DNA from: Mycobacterium sp. AT1
GTDB lineage: Bacteria > Actinomycetota > Actinomycetes > Mycobacteriales > Mycobacteriaceae
Assembly: GCF_002043095.1 (NCBI RefSeq)
Contig: NZ_MVOC01000019.1
Span: forward strand, 1-47,385
Length of the DNA: 47,385 nt
Direction of reading: 5' to 3'
Of the stretch, positions 35,127 to 43,836 are shown piece by piece. Numbering within the stretch: position 1 is the stretch's first letter; each line of letters begins with the position of its first letter. Both the position numbers and the translations under genes were made by a program. The notes under the pieces are model-generated. The model was not told the DNA's origin. It saw only the letters and a program-made list of their open reading frames with translations, and ran no database searches.

Positions 35127-36327
35127 GAACGCCTACCTCGTCGGCCTGCGCTTGAACGGCAAGCGGGTGGTCGTCGTCGGTGGCGGTAGCGTCGCGCAGC
35201 GGCGTATCCCGCTGCTGCTGGCCAACGGGGCCGACGTGCACGTCATCGCCCGTGCGGCGACGCCCGCGGTGGAGGCGTTCGACGGAATCACCCTCGTGCT
35301 GCGCGACTTCCGACCCGGTGACCTCGAGGGTGCCTGGTACGCGCTCGCCGCGACCGACGACCCCACGGTGAACGCGGCGATCGTCGCCGAGGCCGAACGG
35401 CTGCGCATCTTCTGCGTCCGGGCCGACGTCGCCCGCGACGGCACCGCGGTGACGCCCGCGTCGTTCGAATACGACGGACTGAGCGTCGGCGTCCTGGCCA
35501 GCGGCGAGCACCGCCGCTCGGCGGCCATCCGGTCGGCCATCCACGAGGCCTTGCAGACGGGCGTGATCGCCTCCTCCGCCGAGGTCGGGGCACCTGGCAC
35601 GCAGTACGCCGGTGTCGCCCTCGTCGGCGGCGGCCCTGGCGACCCCGAGCTCATCACCGTTCGTGGGCGCAGGATGCTCGCACAGGCAGACGTGGTGGTC
35701 GCCGATCGCCTGGCCCCCCAGGAACTGATCGCCGAACTGGCGCCGCACGTCGAGGTGATCGACGCCGCGAAGATCCCCTACGGCCGCTTCATGGCCCAGG
35801 ACGCGATCAACGCCGTCCTGATCGACCGCGCCAAGGCGGGCAAGTTCGTCGTGCGGCTCAAGGGCGGTGATCCGTACGTCTTCGCGCGCGGTCACGAAGA
35901 GCTGCTGGCGTGCGCCGAGGCGGGCATTCCGGTCACCGTGGTGCCCGGTGTGACCAGTGCCATAGCGGTTCCTGCTGCGGCGGGCGTTCCCGTCACCCAC
36001 CGCGGGGTCACCCACGAGTTCGTGGTGGTCAGCGGCCACCTTGCGCCGGGGCACCCCGAATCGTTAGTGAATTGGGATGCGCTGGCCGCGCTGTCCGGCA
36101 CGATCGTCCTGCTGATGGCCGTCGAACGGATCGAATTGTTCGCGAAGGTTCTGCTGGAAGGCGGCCGACCAGCGGAGACGCCGGTTCTGGTGGTGCAGCA
36201 CGGGACGACGGCCGCGCAGCGAACCCTGCGCACCACGCTGGCCGACGCGCCGGAACACATCCGCGCGGACGGCATTCGACCTCCCGCAATCATCGTGATC
36301 GGGGCTGTCGCGGGCTTCGCCACTTAG
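35092..36327 (+). CDS. cysG: Siroheme synthase / uroporphyrinogen-III C-methyltransferase
   Basis: The 411-residue bifunctional protein has an N-terminal precorrin-2 dehydrogenase/ferrochelatase domain with the NAD motif VVVVGGGSVAQRR. The C-terminal SUMT domain (from about residue 180) has VALVGGGPGDPELIT, RLKGGDPYVFARG, VPGVTSAIAVPAAAGVPVTHR and ALSGTIVLLMAVERI. It makes precorrin-2 from uroporphyrinogen III and can take it to siroheme, so it feeds both sulfite/nitrite reductases and cobalamin. The start is ambiguous: the ATG at 35092 or the in-frame TTG at 35119, each preceded by a copy of the duplicated ribosome-binding element. ATG is preferred. It corresponds to Rv2847c. Confidence 0.93.
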   Translation: MTAHARSEELTENAYLVGLRLNGKRVVVVGGGSVAQRRIPLLLANGADVHVIARAATPAVEAFDGITLVLRDFRPGDLEGAWYALAATDDPTVNAAIVAEAERLRIFCVRADVARDGTAVTPASFEYDGLSVGVLASGEHRRSAAIRSAIHEALQTGVIASSAEVGAPGTQYAGVALVGGGPGDPELITVRGRRMLAQADVVVADRLAPQELIAELAPHVEVIDAAKIPYGRFMAQDAINAVLIDRAKAGKFVVRLKGGDPYVFARGHEELLACAEAGIPVTVVPGVTSAIAVPAAAGVPVTHRGVTHEFVVVSGHLAPGHPESLVNWDALAALSGTIVLLMAVERIELFAKVLLEGGRPAETPVLVVQHGTTAAQRTLRTTLADAPEHIRADGIRPPAIIVIGAVAGFAT

Positions 36328-36328
36328 A

Positions 36329-36357
36329 GGGTTCTTAAGATTACTGTAGGGTAACCC
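36329..36357. promoter_or_regulatory. efpA promoter region with -10 TAGGGT and short dyad
   Basis: TAGGGT (36347-36352) ends 8 bases before the efpA ATG at 36361, suggesting a leaderless or nearly leaderless message. GGGTT (36329-36333) and AACCC (36353-36357) form a short inverted repeat around it, and TCTTAAGA (36333-36340) is a palindrome. A repressor site is possible but weak. Confidence 0.4.
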
Positions 36358-36360
36358 GAT

Positions 36361-37938
36361 ATGACGGCTCCCAACGACGCAGCCCGCGCCGCCGCTGAGC
36401 GTGATGCGGGAGATGCCGAACGAGCTCTTCCCATGCCGATCACCCAGACGCAGATCGTCAAGAGCAGCTGGTATCCCGAATGGCTACCGTCGCGCCGCTT
36501 CATCGCCGCGGTCATCGCCATCGGCGGCATGCAGCTGCTGGCCACGATGGACAGCACCGTCGCGATCGTCGCGCTCCCCAAGATCCAGGACGAGCTCAAC
36601 CTGTCCGACGCGGGGCGCAGCTGGGTCATCACCGCATACGTGTTGACCTTCGGCGGCTTGATGCTGCTCGGCGGGCGACTCGGCGACACCATCGGCCGCA
36701 AACGCACCTTCATCGTCGGTGTCGCACTGTTCACCATCGCGTCCATCCTCTGCGGCGTGGCGTGGGACGAGACGACCCTCGTCATCGCCAGGCTCGCCCA
36801 GGGCGTCGGCGCGGCCATCGCGTCGCCCACCGGCCTTGCCCTGATCGCGACCACGTTCCCGAAGGGTCCGGCCCGCAACACCGCAACGGCGGTGTTCGCC
36901 GCCATGACCGGCGTCGGCTCGGTGATGGGGCTCGTCGTCGGCGGCGCGCTGACCGAATTCTCCTGGCGCTGGGCATTCCTGGTGAACGTCCCGGTCGGTC
37001 TGCTGATGATCTACCTGGCCCGCCGAACCCTGAGCGAAACGCACCGCGAACGGATGAAGCTCGACGCGACTGGCGCCATCCTCGCCACCCTCGCGTGCAC
37101 CGCCGCGGTCTTCGGTTTCTCGATGGGCCCGGAGAAGGGCTGGTCCGCCCCGCTGACGGTGGGCTCGTGTGTGGCGGCGTTCGTCCTCTTCGGCGCCTTC
37201 CTCTTCGTCGAGCGCACCGCGGTCAACCCCGTCGTGCCGTTCAGTCTCTTCCGCGACCGCAACCGGGTTGCCACGTTCGCCGCGGTGTTCCTCGGCGGCG
37301 GCATCATGTTCACGCTGACCGTGCTGATCGGCCTGTACGTGCAGGACATCATGGGTTACAGCGCCCTTCGCGCCGGCATCGGCTTCATCCCGTTCGTCAT
37401 CGCGCTCGGCATCGGGCTCGGCCTGTCGTCCTACCTGGTGTCGATCCTGCCGCCGCGGGTCCTGGTGATCATCGGTGGCGTCTTCGTCCTCGCGGCCATG
37501 CTCTACGGCTCCACGCTCAACGGCGACATCCCGTACTTCCCGAACCTCGTCATCCCGATCACGGTCGGCGGCTTCGGCATCGGCATGATCGTCGTGCCGC
37601 TCACGGTGTCGGCCATCGCCGGCGTCGCGATCGACGAGATCGGTCCGGTCTCGGCCATCGCGCTGATGCTGCAGAGCCTCGGCGGCCCCGTGGTGCTTGC
37701 CGTCATCCAGGCGGTCATCACGTCGCGGACGCTGTACCTCGGGGGAACCACCGGGCCGGTCAAGAACATGGACGCCGCCCAGATGCACGCCCTCGACCAG
37801 GGCTACACCTACGGGTTGCTGTGGGTCGCGGCCGTGGCCGTCATCGTCGGCGTCGTCGCGCTCTTCATCGGCTACACCGCGCAGCAGGTCGCCCAGGCTC
37901 AGGAAACCAAGGAAGCGATCGACGCCGGCGAGATCTAG
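36361..37938 (+). CDS. efpA: EfpA, MFS drug efflux transporter (DHA2/QacA family)
   Basis: The 525-residue transporter with 14 predicted membrane helices belongs to the drug:H+ antiporter DHA2 family. Visible motifs are DSTVAIVALP, the MFS motif A GGRLGDTIGRKR, and LALIATTFPKGPARNTA. The C-terminal SRTLYLGGTTGPVKNMD is characteristic of EfpA and recurs in the second transporter at 39831. M. tuberculosis EfpA is an essential membrane protein linked to drug efflux and lipid transport. The ATG at 36361 is used. Its stop overlaps the convergent LysR gene by 4 bases (CTAG). In M. tuberculosis proS follows directly; here four extra genes intervene. Confidence 0.95.
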   Translation: MTAPNDAARAAAERDAGDAERALPMPITQTQIVKSSWYPEWLPSRRFIAAVIAIGGMQLLATMDSTVAIVALPKIQDELNLSDAGRSWVITAYVLTFGGLMLLGGRLGDTIGRKRTFIVGVALFTIASILCGVAWDETTLVIARLAQGVGAAIASPTGLALIATTFPKGPARNTATAVFAAMTGVGSVMGLVVGGALTEFSWRWAFLVNVPVGLLMIYLARRTLSETHRERMKLDATGAILATLACTAAVFGFSMGPEKGWSAPLTVGSCVAAFVLFGAFLFVERTAVNPVVPFSLFRDRNRVATFAAVFLGGGIMFTLTVLIGLYVQDIMGYSALRAGIGFIPFVIALGIGLGLSSYLVSILPPRVLVIIGGVFVLAAMLYGSTLNGDIPYFPNLVIPITVGGFGIGMIVVPLTVSAIAGVAIDEIGPVSAIALMLQSLGGPVVLAVIQAVITSRTLYLGGTTGPVKNMDAAQMHALDQGYTYGLLWVAAVAVIVGVVALFIGYTAQQVAQAQETKEAIDAGEI

Positions 37939-38855
37939 GCCGACCGTGCCGGTTCGGCGCGAATGCCGTCACCGGCGGCGACCAGCGCCGCGACCGCGGC
38001 CCGCGCGGCCTCACCGGGGGTCGGCTGGGTCACCGCGAGGGTGACGCGGCCCAACCAATTCGGGTCCTCGACGCGGACGGTCGTCACACCCTTGGGCACC
38101 GACGGAGCGGCCAGTTCGGGTAGCAGACAAACGCCGAGCCCGGCGGCCACCAAACCCAGCCGGGCCTGCCAGCCCTTGGTCCGCAGCGCGACCACCGGAT
38201 CGGTCAGCGTCGGCCAAGGTCCGAACTGCGGATCGCCGGCGTTGCCCTCGCCGACCACCCACGATTCGCCTTCCAGCGCGCGGACCGGCACCGTCGCCGC
38301 CGCGCCGAGCCGGTGCCCAACGGGGACCGCGACGCAGAGGTCGCCGGCGAACACCCGCCGTACTGCCAAGCCGGTCAGGTCGTAGTCCTCAAGGCCCGTG
38401 CCCGAGCCGATGACGGCCACCGTCACCCGTCCGGCGCGCACCTCTCGAAGTAGCGCCGGGGTCGACGCCTCGGTCAGCCGTACCTCGAGACCGGGGTGTT
38501 CGCCGGCCAGCCGTGCGATGGCGCGCGGCGCGAGAACCGCGGCGGCCGCGGGGAACACGCCCAATCGCACGCGGCCCGCCAGCCGGTCGCCCAGCCCGTC
38601 GAGATCGCGCCGCAACGAGTCGACGTCGGCCAGGATGCGTCCGGCGCGGGCGACCACCGCCGCGCCAGCGGCACTGGGACTGACCCCGCGAGCGTTGCGC
38701 ACGAACAGGGGCACGCCGGCGGCGGCCTCCATGGCGGCGACCTGGCGCGAGATGGCGGGTTGCGAATAGCCGAGTGACCGGGCCGCGGCGGTAAACGAAC
38801 CGAGGGTCGCCACCTCACGGACCACGCGCAGCCCCGCGAGGGTCATGTCGTCCAT
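37935..38855 (-). CDS. LysR-family transcriptional regulator
   Basis: The 306-residue LysR regulator has an N-terminal winged helix-turn-helix (GSFTAAARSLGYSQPAISRQ) and a linker helix. A periplasmic-binding-protein-like effector domain follows (GRVRLGVFPAAAAVLAPRA, AVIGSGTGLEDYDL, GLGVCLLPELA). The ATG at 38855 is favoured over the in-frame ATG at 38846 because a TAGGGT box lies 6 bases upstream. It is divergent from an SDR gene across a 128-base gap containing a T-N11-A box, the classic arrangement in which the regulator controls its neighbour and itself. It has no counterpart at this position in M. tuberculosis. The inducer is unknown. Confidence 0.9.
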   Translation of the reverse strand: MDDMTLAGLRVVREVATLGSFTAAARSLGYSQPAISRQVAAMEAAAGVPLFVRNARGVSPSAAGAAVVARAGRILADVDSLRRDLDGLGDRLAGRVRLGVFPAAAAVLAPRAIARLAGEHPGLEVRLTEASTPALLREVRAGRVTVAVIGSGTGLEDYDLTGLAVRRVFAGDLCVAVPVGHRLGAAATVPVRALEGESWVVGEGNAGDPQFGPWPTLTDPVVALRTKGWQARLGLVAAGLGVCLLPELAAPSVPKGVTTVRVEDPNWLGRVTLAVTQPTPGEAARAAVAALVAAGDGIRAEPARSA

Positions 38856-38861
38856 GGCGTC

Positions 38862-38867
38862 ACCCTA
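38862..38867 (-). promoter_or_regulatory. -10 box (TAGGGT) placed for leaderless lysR-family gene
   Basis: On the minus strand TAGGGT is followed by GACGCC and the ATG at 38855, a 6-base spacing. The LysR-type box lies just upstream of it, in the -35/-10 spacer. Confidence 0.5.
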
Positions 38868-38870
38868 GCC

Positions 38871-38885
38871 ATGCGTCAACCGTAT
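38871..38885. promoter_or_regulatory. LysR-type T-N11-A box with dyad symmetry
   Basis: ATGCGTCAACCGTAT fits AT-N11-AT with inner CG pairs. The symmetry extends outward to CCAT and ATGG (38869-38887). It sits directly upstream of the -10 box of the LysR gene, so binding there would repress the regulator and could activate the divergent SDR gene. Confidence 0.55.
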
Positions 38886-38983
38886 GGCAGCGATCTGAGA
38901 CCGTCATGGCCGGTATGGATTGCGGCCGCCGCCCCGGAGGTTGAACAGGACCGACAGCACGTGACATCGAGGAGAAGAGACAC

Positions 38984-39820
38984 ATGCCCAAGACCTGGTT
39001 CATCGTCGGAGCATCACGCGGCATGGGACGCGAACTCGCCGAACAACTGCTGGCCCGTGGCGACCACGTCGCCGCGACGGTCCGCGACACCGGCCACGTC
39101 GCCGACCTCGCCGACCGCTACGGCGACGCGTTCTGGGTGCGGGCGCTCGACGTCACCGACCCCGCCGCCGTCCGCGCCGTGACCGACGAGGCGTTCGCGT
39201 CCCACGCGCGAGTCGACGTCGTGGTCGCCAACGCAGGCTACGGAGTGTTCGGTGTCGCCGAAGACCTCACCGACGCGCAGATCGACTCGATGATCGCCAC
39301 CAACCTCACCGGATCGATCCACCTGGCCAGGGCGGCCGTGCCGCACCTGCGCGCCACGGGCGGCGGCCTGTTGATGCAGATGTCGAGCATGGGCGCGCAC
39401 ATCGCCTTTCCCGCCTTCTCCCTCTACCACGTGACGAAGTGGGGCATCGAGGGCTTCTACGAGGCGCTGGCCCAGGAGGTCGAGCCGTTCGGCATCCGGA
39501 CCACCCTGGTCGAGCCGGGCGTCGTCCGCACCGGCTTCTTCGACGCTGCGACGCGGATACCCCTGAGCGCGCCGTACCGGGGTGGGCCGGCGGACCGGCC
39601 TGCGCCGACGATCGACGACATGGTCGACAGCCAGGAGAAGACCGTGGCTGCGATGATCCGGGCGGGTGACTCCGACGATCCGCCCCGCCGGCTGGTGCTG
39701 GGATCCGACGCCTGGCAGTTGGTGACCGACGCGTTGCGCGGCCGCCTCGAAGAACTAACCGCGCAGCGCGCCAACGCCGCCACCGCCGACATCGGTTTCA
39801 CGATCGGTCCCGCTGGGTAG
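38984..39820 (+). CDS. Short-chain dehydrogenase/reductase controlled by the LysR gene
   Basis: The 278-residue SDR has the cofactor loop GASRGMGRELAEQ (GxxxGxG type), VANAGYGVFG, a catalytic Ser in QMSSMGAH, and Tyr-x3-Lys in LYHVTKWG. The RG and DTGH region after strand 2 suggests NADP preference. The AGGAG Shine-Dalgarno (GAGGAGAAGAG) lies about 8 bases before the ATG, in contrast to the leaderless neighbours. It is divergent from the LysR gene and 10 bases upstream of an EfpA-like transporter gene. Oxidation or reduction of a compound that the transporter exports is plausible but unproven. Confidence 0.9.
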   Translation: MPKTWFIVGASRGMGRELAEQLLARGDHVAATVRDTGHVADLADRYGDAFWVRALDVTDPAAVRAVTDEAFASHARVDVVVANAGYGVFGVAEDLTDAQIDSMIATNLTGSIHLARAAVPHLRATGGGLLMQMSSMGAHIAFPAFSLYHVTKWGIEGFYEALAQEVEPFGIRTTLVEPGVVRTGFFDAATRIPLSAPYRGGPADRPAPTIDDMVDSQEKTVAAMIRAGDSDDPPRRLVLGSDAWQLVTDALRGRLEELTAQRANAATADIGFTIGPAG

Positions 39821-39823
39821 GGT
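39818..39823 (+). promoter_or_regulatory. -10 box (TAGGGT) placed for the leaderless second MFS gene
   Basis: TAGGGT overlaps the SDR stop codon and ends 7 bases before the ATG at 39831. This favours 39831 over the in-frame GTG at 39822, which would fall inside the box. Confidence 0.45.
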
Positions 39824-39830
39824 GTCGGCA

Positions 39831-41336
39831 ATGTCTGCCGCGGGTGGTACCTCAGGTTCGACGGAGAATTCGACCGCGCCCTTGTCGTCGTCGGTGCTCG
39901 GCATCGCCATCGTGGCCATCACCGGCATGCAGCTCATGTCGACCCTCGACGGCACCATCGTCATCGTCGCGCTACCGCGCATGCAGGCCGATCTCGACCT
40001 GTCCGACGCCGGCAAGAGTTGGGTGATCACCGCCTACGTTCTGACCTTCGGCGGGCTGCTGCTGCTCGGCGGGCGGGTGGGTGACGCGATCGGTCAGAAG
40101 CGCGCCTTTCTCTCCGGCGTCGGGGTGTTCACCATCGCCTCGCTGATCTGCGGTCTGGCTGGGGACGAGTTCACGCTCATCGCCGCGCGCGCCCTGCAGG
40201 GCATCGGCGCGGCCGTCGCCGCCCCGACCGGCCTGGCGCTCATCGCCACGACCTACGCCGTCGGACACGCGCGCAACCAGGCCATGGCGGTCTCGGCGGG
40301 AATGCAGGCCATCGGATCGGTGATGGGGCTGGTGCTCGGCGGACTGCTCACGGTCATCTCGTGGCGGCTGGCATTTCTGATGAACGTGCCGATCGGCATC
40401 GTCATCATCGTCATCGCATGGCTGCGGATCGGCGAGACGCACCACGAACGGCTCAAGCTGGACATCACCGGCGCACTGCTGGCCACGCTGGGCTGCACGT
40501 CGGCGGTGTTGGTGTTCACCCAGGGACCACCGCGCGGCTGGGTCGACCCGTGGGTGATCGGCGCCGCCGTCGCGTCGATCGTCTTCTTCGTGTCCTTCCT
40601 CCTTGCCGAGCGCACCGCCGAGAATCCGCTGGTGCCGTTCTCGGTCTTCAACGACCGCAACCGGGTGATGACGTTCACCGCATGGTTCCTCGGCGGCGGG
40701 GTGCTGCTCACCGTGACGGTGATGGTCGGCCTGCTCGCGCAGGACGTACTTGGCTACTCGGCGCTGCGGGCCGGCGTGTGCTTCCTGCCGTTCGCCGTCG
40801 CGGTTGGCGTCGGCAACGTACTGGCCACCAAGCTGGCGCCGTTGGTCGCGCCGCGCTGGCTGATCATCGGTGGCGGAATCTACGTGCTCGCGGCCATGCT
40901 CTACGGCTCCACGCTGGACCGCAGCATCCCGTACTTCCCGAACCTCTTCATCCCGATCGTGCTCGGCGGCTTCGGAATCGGCATCATCTCGGTGATCCTG
41001 CCGCTGTGCGCGGTGGCCGGGGTTGGGCCGCGTGAGATCGGTCCGGTGTCGGCGATCACCCTGATGGTGCAGAACCTCGGCGGACCGCTGGTGCTGGTCG
41101 CCATCATGGCGGTGCAAACCTCCCGCACGCTGTACCTCGGGGGCACCACCGGCCCGGTCAAGAACATGACGCCCACCCAGCTCGACGCGCTCGGAGCCGG
41201 CTACACCTACTCCCTGCTGTGGGTGGCAGGCATCTCGATCCTGGTCGGCGTCGCCGCGTTCTGGATCGGCTTCTCCGCCCGCGACATCGCCCGCGCCCAG
41301 CACACGAAGGAGGCCGTGGAGGCTGGCGAGCTGTAA
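39831..41336 (+). CDS. Second EfpA-like MFS transporter (DHA2 family)
   Basis: The 501-residue 14-helix transporter is a close paralogue of the efpA product encoded 3.5 kb upstream. Shared segments include GKSWVITAYVLTFGG/GRSWVITAYVLTFGG, LAAMLYGSTL, IPYFPNL, GPVSAI and SRTLYLGGTTGPVKNM, and stretches of more than 25 bases are identical between the two genes. It lacks the roughly 40-residue cytosolic N-terminus of EfpA. ATG 39831 is preferred; GTG 39822 is possible. It probably arose by duplication of efpA or arrived with the LysR/SDR pair. Its substrate is unknown, with drug or lipid export likely by analogy. Confidence 0.9.
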   Translation: MSAAGGTSGSTENSTAPLSSSVLGIAIVAITGMQLMSTLDGTIVIVALPRMQADLDLSDAGKSWVITAYVLTFGGLLLLGGRVGDAIGQKRAFLSGVGVFTIASLICGLAGDEFTLIAARALQGIGAAVAAPTGLALIATTYAVGHARNQAMAVSAGMQAIGSVMGLVLGGLLTVISWRLAFLMNVPIGIVIIVIAWLRIGETHHERLKLDITGALLATLGCTSAVLVFTQGPPRGWVDPWVIGAAVASIVFFVSFLLAERTAENPLVPFSVFNDRNRVMTFTAWFLGGGVLLTVTVMVGLLAQDVLGYSALRAGVCFLPFAVAVGVGNVLATKLAPLVAPRWLIIGGGIYVLAAMLYGSTLDRSIPYFPNLFIPIVLGGFGIGIISVILPLCAVAGVGPREIGPVSAITLMVQNLGGPLVLVAIMAVQTSRTLYLGGTTGPVKNMTPTQLDALGAGYTYSLLWVAGISILVGVAAFWIGFSARDIARAQHTKEAVEAGEL

Positions 41337-41361
41337 CGGGTGGGCTGTCGGGGCACCGCGT

Positions 41362-41367
41362 TAGCGT
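41362..41367 (+). promoter_or_regulatory. -10 box (TAGCGT) placed for the leaderless VOC gene
   Basis: TAGCGT is followed by GGCCCC and the ATG at 41374 (6 bases). The hexamer and spacing are the same as at 12588-12593. Confidence 0.5.
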
Positions 41368-41373
41368 GGCCCC

Positions 41374-42051
41374 ATGACCGAGCAACTCACCCGCCAACGC
41401 ATCTCCGACGTGGTCGACCCGCTGGGCTGGCGGCTGATCCTCGGGGTCGCCGTGACCCACGTGCGGGTGCCCACCTTGGCCGCCGCAGCCGAGGCCGCCG
41501 CGGTGGCGATCTCGACCGACGGGGTTGACGGGCACCTCACCGTCGACCTTCACGCCGACCGGTTGGTCCTCCGCGTGCACACCGTCGACGCCGGCTCGGT
41601 GACCGAGCCCGACCTGGAGCTGGTCGCGCGCGTGACCGCAGCGCTGGTGGCCCACGGGCTGCACACGCAGCCTGCGGTCGACGACGTGGCGCCGCAGACC
41701 TTCGAGATCGCGGTCGACGCCGTCGACATACCCCTGGTCAGGCCGTTCTGGAAGGCGGTGACGGGGTACGTCGAGCAGCCGGCCGAGATGGATCTGCCCG
41801 ACGGCGGCCTCGTCGACCCGCTGCGACGCGGACCCGCCATCTGGTTTCAGCAGATGGACGAGCCACGAATCGAGCGAAACCGCATCCACCTCGACGTCGA
41901 CGTCCCGCCCGAACTGGCCCGGCCCCGCGTCGACGCGGCGCTGGCGGCGGGCGGCACGTTGAAGTCCGATGCCGCCGCCCCCGCGTTCTGGGTCCTGGCC
42001 GACCCCGAGGGCAACGAGGTGTGCGTATGCACGTGGCAGGGTCGGGACTAG
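41374..42051 (+). CDS. VOC-superfamily protein with pterin-dehydratase-like N-terminal region
   Basis: The 225-residue protein has two parts. The N-terminal half (about residues 1-100: WRLILGVAVTHVRVP, VDLHADRLVLRVHT, LELVARVTAALVAHGL) resembles the pterin-4a-carbinolamine dehydratase fold. The C-terminal half is a glyoxalase/VOC-type beta-alpha-beta-beta-beta module with PAIWFQQMDEPRIERNRIHLDVDVPPE and the typical ending WVLADPEGNEVCVCTW. Mycobacteria carry several such fusion-like proteins of unknown activity. It lies between the second MFS gene and proS and has its own leaderless promoter. No substrate can be assigned. Confidence 0.78.
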   Translation: MTEQLTRQRISDVVDPLGWRLILGVAVTHVRVPTLAAAAEAAAVAISTDGVDGHLTVDLHADRLVLRVHTVDAGSVTEPDLELVARVTAALVAHGLHTQPAVDDVAPQTFEIAVDAVDIPLVRPFWKAVTGYVEQPAEMDLPDGGLVDPLRRGPAIWFQQMDEPRIERNRIHLDVDVPPELARPRVDAALAAGGTLKSDAAAPAFWVLADPEGNEVCVCTWQGRD

Positions 42052-42064
42052 CTGCGCGGGTAGA

Positions 42065-42070
42065 TAAGGT
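42065..42070 (+). promoter_or_regulatory. -10 box (TAAGGT) for proS
   Basis: TAAGGT ends 8 bases before the GTG at 42079, suggesting a leaderless or near-leaderless message. TAGATA at 42061 is an alternative. AAGG could instead act as a weak Shine-Dalgarno. Confidence 0.35.
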
Positions 42071-42078
42071 TGTCGGCT

Positions 42079-43836
42079 GTGATCACCCGCATGTCCGAAC
42101 TGTTCCTACGCACGCTGCGCGACGACCCCGCCGACGCCGAGGTGCCCAGCCACAAGCTGCTCATCAGGGCCGGATACATCCGGCCGATCGGACCGGGGTT
42201 GTACAGCTGGCTGCCCCTCGGGCTTCGCGTGTTCCGCAAGATCGAGCAGATCATCCGCGAGGAGATGAATGCCATTGGCGGACAGGAGATCCTGCTACCA
42301 GCCCTGCTCCCACGCGCACCGTACGAGACCACGAATCGGTGGACCGAGTACGGCGCAGGCCTCTTCCGCCTGAAGGACCGCCGCGGCAACGACTACCTGC
42401 TCGGGCCCACCCACGAGGAGATCTTCGCCCTCACCGTGAAGGGGGAGTACTCCTCCTACAAGGACTTCCCGTTGCGGCTCTACCAAATCCAGACCAAGTA
42501 CCGCGACGAGGCGCGGCCGCGGGCCGGCATCCTGCGCGGGCGCGAGTTCGTGATGAAGGATTCCTACTCGTTCGACGTCGACGACGACGGTCTCAAGGCC
42601 GCCTACGACGCGCACCGCGAGGCCTACCAGCGGATCTTCGCGCGGCTGGGCGTCAAGTACGTCGTCGTCTCGGCGGTGTCGGGCGCGATGGGCGGCAGCG
42701 CGTCGGAGGAATTCCTCGCCGAGAGCGAGGTCGGGGAGGACACCTACGTCCGCTGCCTGGAATCCGGGTACGCGGCCAACGTGGAGGCCGTGATCACCCA
42801 GCGGCCCGAGTCGCTGCCCGTCGAGGGACTGCCAGCGCCGGTCGTCCACGACACGGAGAACACCCCGACCATCGCGACGCTGGTGGACTGGGCCAACGGT
42901 GCCAACCTGCCCGAGTTCGCGGGTCGCACCGTCGTGGCCGCCGACACCCTCAAGAACGTGTTGCTGAAGGTTCGCCAGCCGGGCGGCGAGTGGGAGCTGT
43001 TGGCGATCGGCGTGCCCGGTGACCGGGAGGTCGACGACAAGCGACTGGGTGCGGCCCTCGACCCGGCCGAGTACGTCATGTTGCCTGCGGAGGACTTTCC
43101 CAAGTACCCGTTCCTGGTCAAGGGATACATCGGGCCAAAGGCGTTGTTGGCCAACGGTGTTCGCTTCCTGGTCGATCCACGCGTGGTGGACGGAACCACC
43201 TGGATCACCGGAGCCGACGAGGACGGCAAGCACGTCGTCGGCTTGGTGGCGGGACGGGACTTCGTGCCAGACGGCACCATCGAGGCCGCCGAGGTGCGCG
43301 ACGGCGATCCGTCGCCGGACGGGGGAGGCCCGCTGGTCTCGGCGCGCGGCATCGAGATCGGCCACATCTTCCAGCTCGGCCGCAAGTATGCCGACGCCTT
43401 CACCGTCGACGTCCTCGGCGAGAACGGCAAGCCGTTGCGGCTGACGATGGGTTCCTACGGCATCGGGGTGTCGCGGATGGTGGCCGTCATCGCCGAGCAG
43501 AGCCACGACGACATCGGCTTGCGCTGGCCGTCGTCGGTGTCGCCCTTCGACGTGCACGTCGTCATCGCCAACAAGGACGACGACGCCCGCACCGGGGCAA
43601 CGGAACTCGCCGAGCAGCTCGACCTGCTCGGGGTGGAACCCCTTCTCGACGACCGCAAGATGTCGCCGGGGGTCAAGTTCAAGGACGCCGAACTGCTCGG
43701 CGTGCCGTGGCTCGTCGTGGTGGGACGCGGCTGGGCCAACGGTGTCGTCGAGCTGCGAAACCGGTTCAGCGGCGAGGTAGAGGAGATCGCGGTCGACGGC
43801 GCGGCCGCGACGATCGCCGGCAAGTTGGCCGGCTAG
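42079..43836 (+). CDS. proS: Prolyl-tRNA synthetase
   Basis: ProRS charges tRNA-Pro. The 585-residue protein is the bacterial long type with an editing (INS) domain between class II motifs 2 and 3. Motif 2 is at [18 protein letters not shown], motif 3 at [13 protein letters not shown], and the C-terminal anticodon-binding domain begins with [13 protein letters not shown]. The GTG at 42079 gives the N-terminus [19 protein letters not shown] known for mycobacterial ProRS; TTG 42070 and ATG 42091 are alternatives. The stop directly abuts the stop of a convergent gene with no gap. GCCGGC repeats at 43816-43833 can fold into a hairpin at the end of the gene. Confidence 0.97.
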   Translation: MITRMSELFLRTLRDDPADAEVPSHKLLIRAGYIRPIGPGLYSWLPLGLRVFRKIEQIIREEMNAIGGQEILLPALLPRAPYETTNRWTEYGAGLFRLKDRRGNDYLLGPTHEEIFALTVKGEYSSYKDFPLRLYQIQTKYRDEARPRAGILRGREFVMKDSYSFDVDDDGLKAAYDAHREAYQRIFARLGVKYVVVSAVSGAMGGSASEEFLAESEVGEDTYVRCLESGYAANVEAVITQRPESLPVEGLPAPVVHDTENTPTIATLVDWANGANLPEFAGRTVVAADTLKNVLLKVRQPGGEWELLAIGVPGDREVDDKRLGAALDPAEYVMLPAEDFPKYPFLVKGYIGPKALLANGVRFLVDPRVVDGTTWITGADEDGKHVVGLVAGRDFVPDGTIEAAEVRDGDPSPDGGGPLVSARGIEIGHIFQLGRKYADAFTVDVLGENGKPLRLTMGSYGIGVSRMVAVIAEQSHDDIGLRWPSSVSPFDVHVVIANKDDDARTGATELAEQLDLLGVEPLLDDRKMSPGVKFKDAELLGVPWLVVVGRGWANGVVELRNRFSGEVEEIAVDGAAATIAGKLAG

